Shown in pieces: positions 22,277-34,229 of a stretch of 64,000 nucleotides of DNA. The notes below the pieces were generated by a model. That model did no database searches. It worked only from the letters and a program-made list of their open reading frames with translations, and was not told the DNA's origin. Made by a program: the position numbers and the translations under genes. The stretch comes from Hydrangea macrophylla (lineage: Eukaryota; Streptophyta; Magnoliopsida; Cornales; Hydrangeaceae). Where the stretch lies: contig CM066987.1 of the NCBI GenBank assembly GCA_033977485.1, positions 50,905,033-50,969,032 of the forward strand, given 5' to 3'. The stretch's first letter is position 1, and every line of letters starts with the position of its first letter.

Positions 22277-23180
22277 TCTCGCGCGCGCGATCGCGCGAGC
22301 GAGGGTCGCCTGAGCAGCCCGCGCGAGCGACCCCTTGCGCGAGCGGCCCGCACGCTCGAGCTTCGTGTTTTCAGGCAGACAGAAAAGATTTTTATAAATA
22401 AAACAAAAAATGGGACGCGAGCAGCTCGCGCGAGCGACCTTCGCGTGAGTGGACCGCGCGCACGACTTTGGGCAGTTTATGGTTTTTGCTTGTTTTATGT
22501 TAGGAAACTGTTTGGGTGATGTTTCATGGACCTTTAAAGCCCTGTTTGGGAAATTTACTAAAATAGAGTCCTATTTGGTTATGTTTGGACGATTAAAACG
22601 TTGTATCACGACTTATCAATCCATGTACGCTCTCTGTTTCTATATTTCAGTGATTTACTTTATGTTTAAAATTTTATGACATACATGTGGAGTCAGTTGT
22701 ACATGCATGGTGAGTGTGAATGTTGGTCAGTGTGGAAAAAAGTAATGGTCAGTGTGGAAAAGAGTAATGGTCAGTGTGGTAAAGAGTGTATGGTTGAGAT
22801 TGTGTTGTGGACACTCCCTGGTAATTGTGTACCAAAGTGTGACGTGTTGAGATTGCGGTGAGAGTATCTTTGTAGTACGACGGTGGCAAAACTGGACACT
22901 CCCTGACGCCCATGGAAGCGTTAAAGTGTGTGACGCCGAACTTGGACATTCCCTGGCACCCATGGTAGTGCTAAAGTGTGGCCTACGGACACTCCTTGGT
23001 ACCCGAGTCTGGATACTGCGTGAGGTTACCTCCGGTATTTACAAGGCCGATTAGGTACTAAAGTGTGAGGTATTGGACACTTTCTGGTACTCCGGACCAA
23101 AGCGTGAGGCAAACTGGACATTCCCTAGCACCCCTGTGCTAAAGTGTGGCTATCGGAGTATTACAAGGTTACTGGTGTGA
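22277..23180. repeat. CpG-rich cluster and minisatellite inside the chromovirus-like LTR
   Basis: At 22277-22465 the LTR has a dense cluster of gcgcgagcgacc-like words, strikingly GC-rich against the AT-rich surroundings. From about 22700 to 23180 a degenerate ~50-bp unit with the core ggacactccctggcacc..gtgctaaagtgtg repeats about seven times. The sister LTR has the same pair of features at about 31460-31665 and 31910-32330, so both belong to the family. Confidence 0.75.
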
Positions 23181-23343
23181 GATAGTGGGTTGTTGTGTTT
23201 GTCGAGAGAAAAGAGTCGGTAAGATGAGATGGTGCATTGTTTTCATACACGGTCACATATATGAATTACATCTTTAAAATGATATTGTGGTTGTTTTCTA
23301 AAACGAACTCTTTACCTTCATATAAACTTATTGGATTAAACGA

Positions 23344-24009
23344 TGATACGCCCAAAATTGGCTCTATCTTATGACCGAGCGGCTCAAATCAGCAGCTAGT
23401 CCATGCCCCTGGTAAATCCTGCACAGCTCCTCAGAAGCATCAGCCCGAGCGGTCTAATTCACTCATCGACCCGAGAGGTTCATCTACGACCCGGTCAACA
23501 GGTCGGGGAAACCGCACAGGCACATCCCGCCGCAGGAACAGCTCATCCGGTCCCAAAGGCATGATCCCGAACATTACGGGCAATCTCCTACTCAAGCTAG
23601 AAGACTAATGGAAAGTGCACACTATTTCCTAATCCAATTAGGAAATCCCCATAATTAATGCCAATCTATATCAATAGGATGATATTTCCTTATCCATGTA
23701 TGAGTAAGTCTCTTACATCTATAAAAGAGACCTCTCACCCCCCATGGAGGGGGCCGCTGACTTTTCAGTCTACACAGTACCTCTATAATTCTCCATTGTA
23801 CGCATACACCCGGCCGGTATTACTGGTAGTGCCGCCCCTCTTTGTTGGCTCACCAGGCCCGCCGGTGATCTGCTAGTGAACGTGCTCAGACACACACGTG
23901 GACGTAGGTACCTTCATTAACAGGGCCGAACCACATACAAAAAATAGTCTCTCACTCTCTCTCTTCTCAAATTACTTTACTTTACTCTTACCAATTTTTG
24001 GCATCACCA
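23344..24009 (+). repeat. 5' LTR of the gag-only element
   Basis: Begins TGATACGCCC and ends ggcatcacca. A TATA-like ctataaaagagacc near 23721 is the likely promoter. Confidence 0.9.
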
Positions 24010-24012
24010 GTT

Positions 24013-24029
24013 TGGCGCCGTCTGTGGGA
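24013..24029 (+). other. Primer binding site of the gag-only element
   Basis: tggcgccgtctgtggga follows the LTR end by three bases. This form is common in plant Ty3/gypsy elements. Confidence 0.85.
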
Positions 24030-24071
24030 ACCGACGAATCTTCTCATCAACAAATCTCTTAATTGATCATC

Positions 24072-25480
24072 ATGCCACCGAAGAAGGGTAAGAAGACTGA
24101 TCAGCAGTCCGACCGGGATGTTCCTTCGGCCCCGGCACCGGCTGTGGCAGTCATGACATTTGAGCAGATCACCGCGACCCTCACACAACTCCTGGAGGGA
24201 CAGTGTCAAATCCAGCAACAGATCGAAGCCCTGCTAGCCCAGCAAAGCAATCCTCCAGTGGCCGGGAAACGACCCGGGAACATTGCGTACGGTAGGGAAC
24301 CGATCTTGACCAGACAACGGGCCCGAGCCAACTCGTCCCGTGTTGAGGATGCCAGAGACATCAATAGTGGGCGTGCTGCCCGAGAAGAAAGGCAGGAGCA
24401 TATGGCCCAGGAATCAGTCCTGGGTCACTCGGTCAAGAGCCGACTCGTCCCTAGGCGAACGGTTAATCGGGGTCATAGCCGAGCCCGATCCCAGAGGACA
24501 GCACCCCGCCATGAAGAAGAAGCCTCTTCCACCAACCCGACCAGTTCCTCAGATACCGGTCGGGAAGGAGTGGAAGCCCGAATCAAGGATTTACAGAAGC
24601 AGATCGACGGAGTGGCCAAAAAGCTTGGTCAAAACCGTGCTTAAAATCAAGCCAATACCGAATAGAGTCACCGTTCTCTAGCCAGATCACTAGATTCTCC
24701 ATCCCGCGCAAATTCAAGCAGCCTTGTCTAGATCCCTACAACGGCTCGGGAAGCCCGGTCGACCACGTCCGGACCTATAAGGCTCAGATGGCCCTAGCCA
24801 CAAACGCCGACGAGCTACACTGCCTAGCCTTCCCCAGCACTTTGAAAGGCCCGGCCATGCAGTGGTTCTAATCCTTGAAGCCCCGATCGGTCTGTAGTTT
24901 CAAACAACTCAGTAATCAGTTCATCAACCAGTTCGCCGGTATGGATGAGCGGCCAAAGCCAGACATGCAGCTACTGACGGTCAGACAATGGAATAATGAG
25001 TCCCTCAAGGAGTTCACCGATCGGTTCAACCAACAAAAGCTTCAAATCTGCAATCTGAACGAAACAATTGCCATTATAGCCTTCTGCTCGGGAGTTCAAC
25101 ATACCAAGTGCGCCGCATCGTTCCATAGAAACCGACCGGTAGCTTTGGTCGAACTCACAGAGAGGGTTGGAAAGGACATCGACACTGAGGAATTTCTAAA
25201 GATCAAAGACCCCGAGCAAGAAAGCAACAATTCTTCCAGAAGCAAGCGAAAGCGAGATCAGCCCAGGGGTTCAGACAATTCTTTCAGTTCACAGCAGTCC
25301 GGGTCAGGCAGCCCCGACCAGACCTCTAGTTCACAGCGGTCAGAGTTTGGCAGCCCCGACACAACCTCCAGTTCAAAGTGGTCAGAGTCTGGCCGCCCTG
25401 ACATGACCTCTAATTCACATCGGTCAGGATCTATCAGTTCCGACTTTGCCTCCAGCACAGATAAATCAGGAGCCCGGTGA
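24072..25480 (+). pseudogene. Broken gag of the non-autonomous element
   Basis: The start ATG at 24072 opens a basic N-terminal region (MPPKKGKKTDQQ) with a Gln-rich stretch (about residues 40-60) and an Arg-rich region. The frame ends at 24644, where an indel shifts the continuation by one frame. From about 24665 the retrotransposon Gag core is recognisable (KFKQPCL, then DHVRTYKAQMALATNADELH), followed by a TAA at 24869-24871 where a Gln codon is likely. It then runs open to 25480. The C-terminus has four 14-residue Ser-rich repeats (25289-25456), starting SQQSGSGSPDQTSS. No zinc knuckle is visible. Gag would form the virus-like particle, but this copy cannot make an intact one. Confidence 0.8.
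25289..25456 (+). repeat. Four 42-bp in-frame repeats in gag
   Basis: The 42-bp unit encodes 14 residues (SQxSxxGSPDxTSS) four times with substitutions only, so the frame is kept. Confidence 0.8.
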
Positions 25481-25615
25481 TCCTGATCCGACCTCCTCAC
25501 TACATCGGTCTAGATGAGCCCGACTACAGTGGTACTTGCCTGATCACCACATGAGACTCCGTCGATTGTCAAAGAGCCTTTCCAAAGTCCTCGGGCCTAA
25601 CCCCGAGGCATCTAA

Positions 25616-25800
25616 AGACCTTGGGCTCCGAACCCAGGCACTTAAAAGACCTCGGGCTCCGAACCCAGGCACTTAAAAGACCTCGGGCTCCAAATCCAGG
25701 CACTTAAAAGACCTCGGGCTCCGAACCCAGGCACTTACAAGACCTCAGGCTCCGAACCCAGGCAGCAAAGACCTTGGGGTCACGCCCGAGGCACTGGCTT
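25616..25800. repeat. 31-bp tandem repeat, about five copies
   Basis: The unit agacctcgggctccgaaccc plus aggcacttaaa repeats head to tail with few changes, downstream of gag in the non-autonomous element. Confidence 0.85.
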
Positions 25801-26127
25801 CGCTTAGGTCCAACCGACGATGGGGGTAAACCCCCTAGGTGGCTGATGATGGCAAGCTTCAAAAGACCCTGCAACCACCATGTTCCAAGTCAGTTACCTA
25901 CAATCATAGCCTCTGTGAGACCCTCATCTTAGCGAAAGCTTGGGGGGCAAGATGGTGTTATGAACTAAACAGGTAATCACACCGGGTATCTACAGGCCTC
26001 GCGGATAACCAAGTTAAAATCTTGGACAACCCGAGCACCTACAGTACTCAGAGGCATTAACTCCACTTAGGTCCAGACCGACGATAAAGGTGACTAAAAT
26101 CTCTTAGGTTGGCCGACGATAGAGGAG

Positions 26128-26530
26128 CAAAAGGACCCTAAAGCAACGTGATTTAGGTCGGCTCCACCAACATGGTCAAGCTCTTCTCCCAACAGCCTTG
26201 ACGAAGGCTAGCTGGGCGGAAGACAACCATCCTGGGGAGTTAACAATACAAAGGACCCTAGAGCAATGCGCTTTAGGTCGGCTTTTCCAACATGGTAAAA
26301 TCCTTCTACCCACAGCCTTGATGAAGGCTTACGGGCAGAAGATAACCATCCTGGGAGCTAACTCAAGCAAAAAAGACTCTGGAGTAGGCCGAGTCTCAAC
26401 TCTCGGTCACTTCCCGAGCACTCAAAGACTCCGAATTAGGCCGGGTCTCAACTCCCGGTCAGTTCCCAAGCACTTAAAGGTCCCGAGCTAGGCTGGGTCT
26501 CAACTCTCAGTTAGTTCCCGAGGGCTCACC
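26128..26530. repeat. Two further tandem repeats before the 3' LTR
   Basis: A ~124-bp unit occurs twice (from about 26128 and 26252, each starting aaaggacccta and containing acagccttgatgaaggct). It is followed by three ~56-bp units with aggccgggtctcaactcccg (about 26373-26525). The non-repetitive bases 25801-26127 hold nothing coding. Confidence 0.75.
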
Positions 26531-26634
26531 AGGCTCAGTAGCCCTGAGGCAGCTTCCACAAGCACTCAGACAGCGGCAAGTAACATCAAACTGATTTCCA
26601 AACTTGCCCCGATATAACATCTGGCCAATCTTAG

Positions 26635-26648
26635 AAATGGGGGGCAGC
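26635..26648 (+). other. Polypurine tract of the gag-only element
   Basis: aaatggggggcagc directly precedes the 3' LTR, as expected for the plus-strand primer. Confidence 0.75.
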
Positions 26649-27318
26649 TGATACGCCCAAAATTGGCTCTATCTTATGACCAAGCGGCTCAAATCAGCAG
26701 CTAGTCCATGCCCCTGACAAATCCTGCACAACTCCTCAGAAGCATCAGCCCGAGCGGTCTAATTTACTCATCGACCCGAGCGGTTCATCTACGACCCGGC
26801 CAACAGGTCGGGGAAATCGTACAGGCACATCCCGCCACGGGAACAACTTATTCGGGCCCACAGGCATGATCCCGAGCATTACGGGCAATCTCCTACTCAA
26901 GCTAGAAGACTAATGGAAAGTGCACACTATTTCCTAATCCAATTAGGAAATCCCCATAATTAATGCCAATCTATATCAATAGGATGATATTTCCTTATCC
27001 ATGTATGAGTAGGTCTCTTACATCTATAAAAGAGACCTCTCACCCCCCATGGAGGGGGCCACTGACTTTTTAGTCTACACAGCACCTCTATAATTCACCA
27101 TTGTACGCATACACCCAGCCGGTATTACTGGTAGTGCCGCCCCTCTTTGTTGGCTCACCAGGCCCGCCGGTGATCTGCTAGTGAACGTGCTCAGACACAC
27201 ACGTGGACGTAGGTACCTTCATTAACAGGGCCGAACCACATACAAAAAATAGTCTCTCACTCTCTCTCTCTCTTCTCAAATTGCTTTACTTTACTCTTAC
27301 CAATTTTTGGCATCATCA
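26649..27318 (+). repeat. 3' LTR of the gag-only element
   Basis: Begins TGATACGCCC and ends ggcatcatca, next to the target-site duplication aacga. It has four extra bases in a CT run relative to the 5' LTR. Confidence 0.9.
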
Positions 27319-27790
27319 AACGAGAATTGAAAAATGGTAAATAAGTATATGTTACATTCAAAGTTATGTTTTTAATACTCACCAACTTCTTGAAGCTGAC
27401 GACGTTGATGCGCCCTGGACATTCGTGTCCAGGCTTTTCAGGTTATGATATTGCTGGACCGTACGACTATGCAAACTGAGAACAACTGTCAGATGAAGAG
27501 TTTACCGTTATATGTTTAAGTTAAACTGAATTCTGTAATAAGGATGACTGTAATAGATGTTAAGTTATTGTTTTGATTTAAGGCGGTTTGTGCCTTTAGA
27601 GACCCCGTGCTGTAATAACTATTAAGTTAGAAAAATATTTGTAAGCTTTGATTGCTCTACTCTGATTATGGTTTTTTTTGTTGTTCGACGTTTGGGACGG
27701 AATCGATCCTTCAAACTGTCGCGACCTACGGGTCCATAAAGGAAATTAAACGCTTTCCATATTTATGCTACGTCGGGGCGTGACAAAAAT

Positions 27791-30118
27791 AAAGAAGAAA
27801 GAAAGTACATATCATTGTTTTTCTCACAAATGTCTCTACGTACTTCACACAAGAAGCTTAAGTTGGTGCCATTACATAGAAAGATACAAGAAATCAACAA
27901 TACTAGGTAACAAAAAGTTGAACCAGAACTTCTTGAGTTCTTGAATAGGTATCAACAATAGACCATAATTTTCATGTGCATATATGCATCAAAATGGTAA
28001 AGGCTATGAGACAAAACATGCAAAACTATAGAACCATATAAAGCGTTTACCCTCTGTAGCTGAAGGGGAGCTGTATTCAGCCAATCAAGTTTAGATGGAA
28101 ACTCTGGCACAACAGTAGCACCTCCGCTTACACAATGAGAAACTATATTAGTCAAATAATTAAACACGTAATTATAATGGGAAAATACAAGCAGTCATGG
28201 AAATTGAAGACGGTCGTTGTCATAAAAATGAGAAGAAGAATTCCCACTTACCTAGTTTCTAAATCAGATATATAATTCACAAATTGTTGGATTCTCGTAA
28301 GACGGGATTCCCCTATGACCAGTAAAAGGCAAAACATTTAAATTCCTTCTTCTCTTGTTATTGGATGTCCAGAAAAAAGAAAAACAATTGGAGATACAAA
28401 ATCAAAAGAACCATGATTTTAATGCGAATTTGTACACATCAATATAAATCCTCGAGAATTTGGAACAACATAAGAAGATAAAAATAGATGGGAAAGAAAA
28501 GGAGAAGTAAAAAAGATGCACAGTCAAAACAACATACAACCTAACCAAATGAAAACTATTTTACTACAAATATCAGCACCTTTATTTTGTTGAAAAGAGG
28601 GGTTACCGACTCCAAAACAAAAATTCCATACAGCTTTTGGAAATGAATATTGCATTGCCTGCAAAGGCATAGTAGCTTCCAGAAACACAGTAAGAATTGA
28701 ATTGAGAAATCACATCAATTTACACTTTGCACATTCTTCGCTTTCCAAGAAAACGAAAAAGACTAGTTCGAAGAAAACTTAGAATAGAAAAGGTATTCCA
28801 AAGTATCTTTGTAGGTCTTATGTTAATCATACAAAGTATACCTTCCAATTTGTGATGGTAAAAAGGAGACAAGAGATAGCAATGCCTAAACTTCCATATC
28901 TGACAATGTCTCATCGAGAACCCTGCAAACTGTCGTGCGACCTCAAAGTTAAAGCATACCAATAAGAGCATAAAGCTCTTTAAAAACTATATATCATTGA
29001 TTCATTGATCCCTTTCAATGAAGTATTGTTTTCCCCTAAGCTACCGATGTATATACCCTAAAATACAATAATACGGCATTCATAAGCTTCAAACAATAAC
29101 CTAACGCTATATGATATGAGTCATATGACATAAGACCTAAATCTAAATCTTCTTAACAACTAAAAAAATTCAAGAATGGCAAAATTCTTAAACAAATACA
29201 AAATACAACACTAAATGTAGTCTTATTATCTGTTTTCGGTACACTTTTCCATGACTAGGGTGATTCATCCATCTTGATAGATAAAACTCAACCTCGAGTT
29301 TTTATCGTTCAATGATAACGGATTTTCACTTGATATCAAACTGATATAACTGTAAGTTGACTCAGTTAGGAACTTCAAGAATCATACGAAGGCCAAAACA
29401 TTTTGATGTTTTATTTTTATGATGAAAATGGAAGGGAAGAGAAAACAGAGTAGAGAGAAGAAATTATGAAGAAGATATTCCATGGAGAAGAGGGAGAGAA
29501 GAGATACCAAAGATACATTATTGAGAGAAGGATAGAAAGAGGGAGGACAAATAGGAAGATGTGATAAAGAGAAGAGAGGCAAGGAAGAAAGGGAGACAGA
29601 AAAATACATAAGAGAAGAGAGGCAAGGAAGAAAGGGAGACAGAAAAATACATAAAGCTCTTTCCAAAAACCATATCAAAGAGTACATAACTTTCCCCTAA
29701 ATTGGTCATCTTATATTCCCTACAAAACCCTAATACCACATTAATTACCTTCTGAAAATAACTTTACCGAACATGAAGATAATCTAAGACTAAAATCTTA
29801 TCCTAAGAATAAAATCTTATCCTTAACCCATACGAAACATCAAACATCAGACAAAAAAAAAAAGGGCAGCAATACTCCTGAGAGATTTAATAAAACACTA
29901 AATTAAGCCTTATTGTCTGTATTTGGTAAACATTGCCATAATTAGACTCCTTAGAGACGGTGCATTATCAGCAGCCTCACAATCCAATGAGTCAAGCTTG
30001 TGCATATATACTTCGAGAAAACAAGACAATAAACAGGTTGCTACATACATAAATTTTCCAAGCCATTGTACCTTAACAGCTTCATTAGCAGCCTTGCAAG
30101 CAACGACAGTGGCGTCGA
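27791..30118 (-). pseudogene. SOQ1-like gene fragment (end of HAD domain to start of thioredoxin-like domain), introns retained
   Basis: Minus-strand exon pieces lie in the order expected for SOQ1, the chloroplast thylakoid protein that limits a form of non-photochemical quenching. They are 30118-30072 (DATVVACKAANEAVK), 29996-29925 (LDSLDCEAADNAPSL), about 28932-28850 (SLQGSR, stop, DIVRYGSLGIAISC), 28658-28607 (AMQYSFPKAVWN), 28313-28252 (ESRLTRIQQFVNYISDLET) and 28126-28051 (VVPEFPSKLDWLNTAPLQLQ). Donors (gtaag, gtaaac, gtaac) and acceptors flank the later exons. The first two assignments are weaker. A TGA at 28911-28913 replaces an Arg codon. The N-terminal HAD part, most of the thioredoxin-like domain and the NHL repeats are absent. 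A gypsy element is inserted in the first exon piece (TSD gtcga would be 30114-30118). Introns include a partial duplication (about 29030-29250 resembles 29690-29930). Confidence 0.75.
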
Positions 30119-32599
30119 TGTAACAACCTGCATTTCCATTTAATTTCTTATAATTACATTGCATATTTAAATTCAATTTGTAATGCCTGCTTTTATTTAA
30201 TTACAATTCTCTTTGTATTAAATCTGATTATTTGATTTATTTAATGTAAACTCTTGTTGGGGCCAAACTGTAATTTTACAAATTTAGTAATACGGGTATT
30301 GAATTTCAAATCTGTATTTCAAAACGGTGGAAATGGATGCTTTTGACTCAAACTGTATTTTTATAAAACCAGAAAATCATTTCCCACGTTAAAATGAATT
30401 TTCAGTATTTTTGTGGTGAACACCGCGCCACGAAAATACCAGTTTATGTTTAAAACTGTCCGTGCCATGCTAAACTTCTAAAGATTTTGGAAGCGATGTA
30501 TAGTTAGACATGACTCATGCTTTATTTCTATTTATGGCAAATAATCATTTGATAGGGCTTTGTTTGGTTTTGCTTATTGTTGTGTATTAGATGTGCCCAT
30601 AAGCTTCATTTCCCAAACAACTTAAGCTTGCCCCCTACAAGCCTATATGGACCCCATATCAACTTAAGCCTCAATCAAAGCAACTCTATAGCAGTTATGG
30701 ATGTATAATCTATATATACGTATGACTATTTGTATATATTATGTAATTAGTTAATTTAGAAAATAAATCTTATTTGTTGAGTGTGGAAGATCTTTCTTGG
30801 TCACCAAGTTCACCCAATTGAGTTCCTATTTATATTACACTCTCATCCATACACTTTCACATTCTGCACACATACAAACACAGAGAGAAGAGGGTGAGTT
30901 TGAGAACTTATACAGAATTATAGAGAGAGAAAGCTCACCTCCATAGCCAAGCTTGATTTGGGTTGCTTAATTCTTATATCCTTCTCAACACACACTTCAT
31001 CTTCTACCTCAGTGAGTATTCTAAACTCACTCCAAATGTAAAATATGTTTATTTACTATGTAGATTAGTCTATTTTAGAAATCTCTATTGATGACTTACG
31101 TTTGAAACTCCATAGCTCAAAAACATGGATTTTCCAAACTTAACCAAAATTCATTTTTTGAATGAAATATGAAAATTATGGTATGTAAAGTATACGATTG
31201 TAATATTAGAGCTTAATTTGTTCGTATCGCGACGTATGATTAAAACGAAGTTTCCGTCAACTCTCATTTTTTTGTAAAATTCGTGAGCTACGGATTGATT
31301 CATGTAAAATTGATTGTAGATTCGTAATCCTTGCGAAAAACTGGAGAAATCCATATATTACATGTTTTATTAACTTACAGAATTGAAAATGGGTCAAATA
31401 GACCCCATAGAACTGAAACAGGGGAATTCTGGGGAAGAAGACAAAGCTTTTGCATGAACTCACGCGCGCGATTGCGCGAGCGGACTACGCGCGCGAGCTG
31501 TGTGTTTTTCGGAAGAAAGAAAAGTTTTTAGAATAAAATGAAATTCAGACATATCGCGCGAGCGACCCGCGCGTGCGATCTCCCTGTATTCTAGCAGTTG
31601 GAAAAGTTTTATAAAAGAAAAGGAAAATTGGGCATATCGCGCGAGCAGCCCGCACGCACGACTGTGGGCAGTTTCTGGTTTTTGCTTGTTTTATGTTAAG
31701 GAACTGTTTGGGTGATGTTTTATGGACTTTTAAAGCTCTGTTTGGGAAATTTACTAAAACAGAGTCCTATTTGGTCATGTTTGGACGATTAAACCGTTGT
31801 ATTATGACTTATCAATCCCTGTACGTGCGCCGTTTATATAATTCAGTGATTTACCTCATGTTTAAAGTTTCATGACATACATGTGAAGTCAGTTGTACAT
31901 GCATGGTGAGTGTGACTGTTGGTCAGTGTGGAAAAGAGTAATGGTCAGTGTGGTAAAGAGAGTATGGCTGAGATTGTGTTGTGGACACTCCCTGGTAAGT
32001 GAGTACCAAAGTGTGTTGTGGTTGAGATTGTGGCGAGAGTGTCTTTGAAATGCGACGGTGGCAAAACTGGACACTCCCTGATGACCATGGTAGCGTCAAA
32101 GTGTGTGAAGCCGAACTTAGACATTCCCTGGCATCCATGGAAGTGCTAAAGTATGGCCTATGGACACTCCCTAGTACCCGAGTCTGGATACTGTGTGATG
32201 TATTTGTGAGGCGGATTAGGTACTAAAGTGTGAGGCATTGGACATTCCCTGGCACCCCGTGCTAAAGTGTGAGGCAAACTGGACATTCCCTGGCACCCCT
32301 GTGCTAAAGTGTGGCTATCGAAGTATTTCAAAGATACTGGTGTGAGATAGTGGGTTGTTGTATTTGTCGAGAGAAAAGAGTCGGTAAGATGAGATGGTGC
32401 ATTGTTTTCATACACGGTCACATATATGTTAATTTTAGCTTTCAAATGATATTGTGGTTGTTTTCTAAAAATGAACTCTTTACTTTAATATAAACATGTT
32501 GAATTAAATGGGAATTGGAAAATGGTAAATGAGTATGTGTTACATTCAAAGTTATGTTTTTAATACTCACCAGCTTCTTGAAGCTGACGACGTTGATGC

Positions 32600-34216
32600 T
32601 GTTAGGGATGTATACGAAAAGACATGCTTTATGTAGTTAATTTATTATTTTAAATAAAATCAGTTATTCCATTTTTATGAGAATCTGTGTGGGCAATGTT
32701 TGTATTATATTATTTATTTAATATTATGCATGTGTGTCTTTCATTCTACATAGTAGGTGGTTTGGTGTGTAGAGTTCGGCTTACACACGGAAGATCAGAC
32801 CACCAGATATTGTAGAATGTAAGATTTTGGTTTACTGTCTTAGATGGGATTGGACACACCATCGGTAGGACTGCAGCATGGTGTTGTAGTAGGTTTGTCT
32901 TGATTGCGGGAAACGGTATTGTTTCAACTCATTATGCTGGTACACTTTGTGTATTAAACAGGACCGACTTGGGGTAATTATCTTTATACTGACTTATAAG
33001 ATAATTAATACCTCATGGCTATTATGAGTGCTTATGCTCTAAATCCTAATTTAATTTATAGACACGTACATTTGATATTTACACTTTGATCCCTAAAAGG
33101 GTGAGATCCTTAAATGGGTCAATATCTCATTGGATTGGGTGGCAATATTAATTGTATGGTGGATATTAATTAATGATGGAATCCATGTCTCAATTTTGGG
33201 ATTGATGATATCCCCTTGAGAAAGCTTATAAGTTTTGATTATGTTAAACCCTGCAGGTGGATTTTGTATCCGACATATCAGATAAGTTAAGCAGAGGATC
33301 TCAAGGAATTTTAAGAAATGAATTAAATGTGATTGTCAGTAATTATATTTAATTAATGGATATCTGTAATCTTAACATGGGGATATAATAAGCATTTAAT
33401 AACATGGAGCTCGAAATGTATTTTTGAGATAAGGGTAGGAGTGCAATTATAATTCTTTAGTGGTATGAATTATAATTTATGGAAATAGGAATCTGATTCA
33501 GTTCGAATTAGGGTTTCCTAATTCCATAAGGAAGCCTATTCCTTATTGACTTCTTATGGTCCCTATCGTAGCCTATATATATGCTGCCTTGGCTCTTCTC
33601 TCAGGTTGCATGATTTCATATTCTAAGCTTCCCTTGACCTCCTAGCTTTCTTCTAGAAGGGTTTCCACTAAACCCTAGTCTCTGTGAGCATTCAAGAGAC
33701 ATAGGAGTGAAGATCGCTAGCGTCGGACAACTCTCACTAAAAGAGCTTCGGACTGCTCGATACTGATCGAAAGTTGCTGAATTTTTTACACAACGTTCCT
33801 GACGTCGAGACGGAGCTTCTGTAAAAAATTCAAGTAAATCGGAGATCGTTTAGTCCTCCTGACGAACACATCTTTGTCGGATCAATGTGATCAGGATTGA
33901 ATCGTCACAGCAATCAAAGAGGGTGTTATAACTGGTAATAGAAAACAGAATGTAAAGAGGGAAGAGCAGAAAACTAAAAGGATTTTGAAAGAGCCCACAC
34001 TCAGTTCGATATTCTGGCAGCAAAGGAATACGGTAGAAGATCGTGAGCTGTTATCGAGCCCGTGTTCTCGATTCGTCTACTACAGCAATCCATTTTTGCA
34101 GTTCAAGGTAACCCTAGTTCCGCCCTTGTAGGGTTATTGTAGTTTTCACGTAATTTTTTTTGCAGTACCAACTTATACGCGCTGTCAATGGATTCTGGGA
34201 ACATAGTTTCCTAACA
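32600..34216 (+). repeat. 5' LTR of copia A
   Basis: Begins TGTTAGGGATGTATAC and ends gtttcctaaca. TATA box tatatata is at about 33573-33582. Same length as the 3' LTR. Confidence 0.95.
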
Positions 34217-34217
34217 G

Positions 34218-34229
34218 TGGTATCAGAGC
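34218..34229 (+). other. Primer binding site of copia A
   Basis: tggtatcagagc, complementary to the 3' end of initiator tRNA-Met, one base after the LTR. Confidence 0.95.

Larger units (their letters stand above)
23344..27318 (+). mobile_element. Non-autonomous gag-only LTR retrotransposon (3975 bp), nested in the solo LTR
   Basis: Two LTRs (666 and 670 bp) enclose 2.6 kb with a primer binding site, a broken gag, GC-rich tandem repeats and a polypurine tract, but no protease, integrase or reverse transcriptase. The 5-bp target-site duplication aacga is perfect (23339-23343 and 27319-27323). I count about 25 differences between the LTRs, roughly 4%. Base composition is much more GC-rich than the surroundings. 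It must have moved with enzymes from an autonomous Ty3/gypsy relative, probably of a Tat/Retand-like group judging by the primer binding site and Gag type. Confidence 0.9.
20921..27785 (+). mobile_element. Solo LTR of a chromovirus-like (Tekay/Del) Ty3/gypsy element, carrying a nested insertion
   Basis: It starts TGTAACAACCTGCATTTCC and ends gctacgtcggggcgtgaca. A perfect 5-bp target-site duplication, aaaat, flanks it (20916-20920 and 27786-27790), so the element has recombined down to one LTR. Without the nested element (23344-27318 plus its duplication) the LTR is about 2885 bp. A TATA box (tatatatac) lies at 21621-21629. The same family's 5' LTR is at 30119-41422, where a primer binding site and gag identify it. 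It was inserted between the ARF-like and SOQ1-like fragments. Confidence 0.88.

Noticed and set aside
29382..29739. Minus-strand frames of 73-101 codons rich in Leu/Ser/Phe
   Set aside because: They come from a purine-rich (gagaagaga) duplicated intron tract of the SOQ1-like fragment and have no domain.
22727..32445. Several 60-110-codon frames in the two chromovirus-like LTRs (for example with PRECPQHNLNHTL)
   Set aside because: They translate the ~50-bp LTR minisatellite and differ between the two LTRs in frame and ends.
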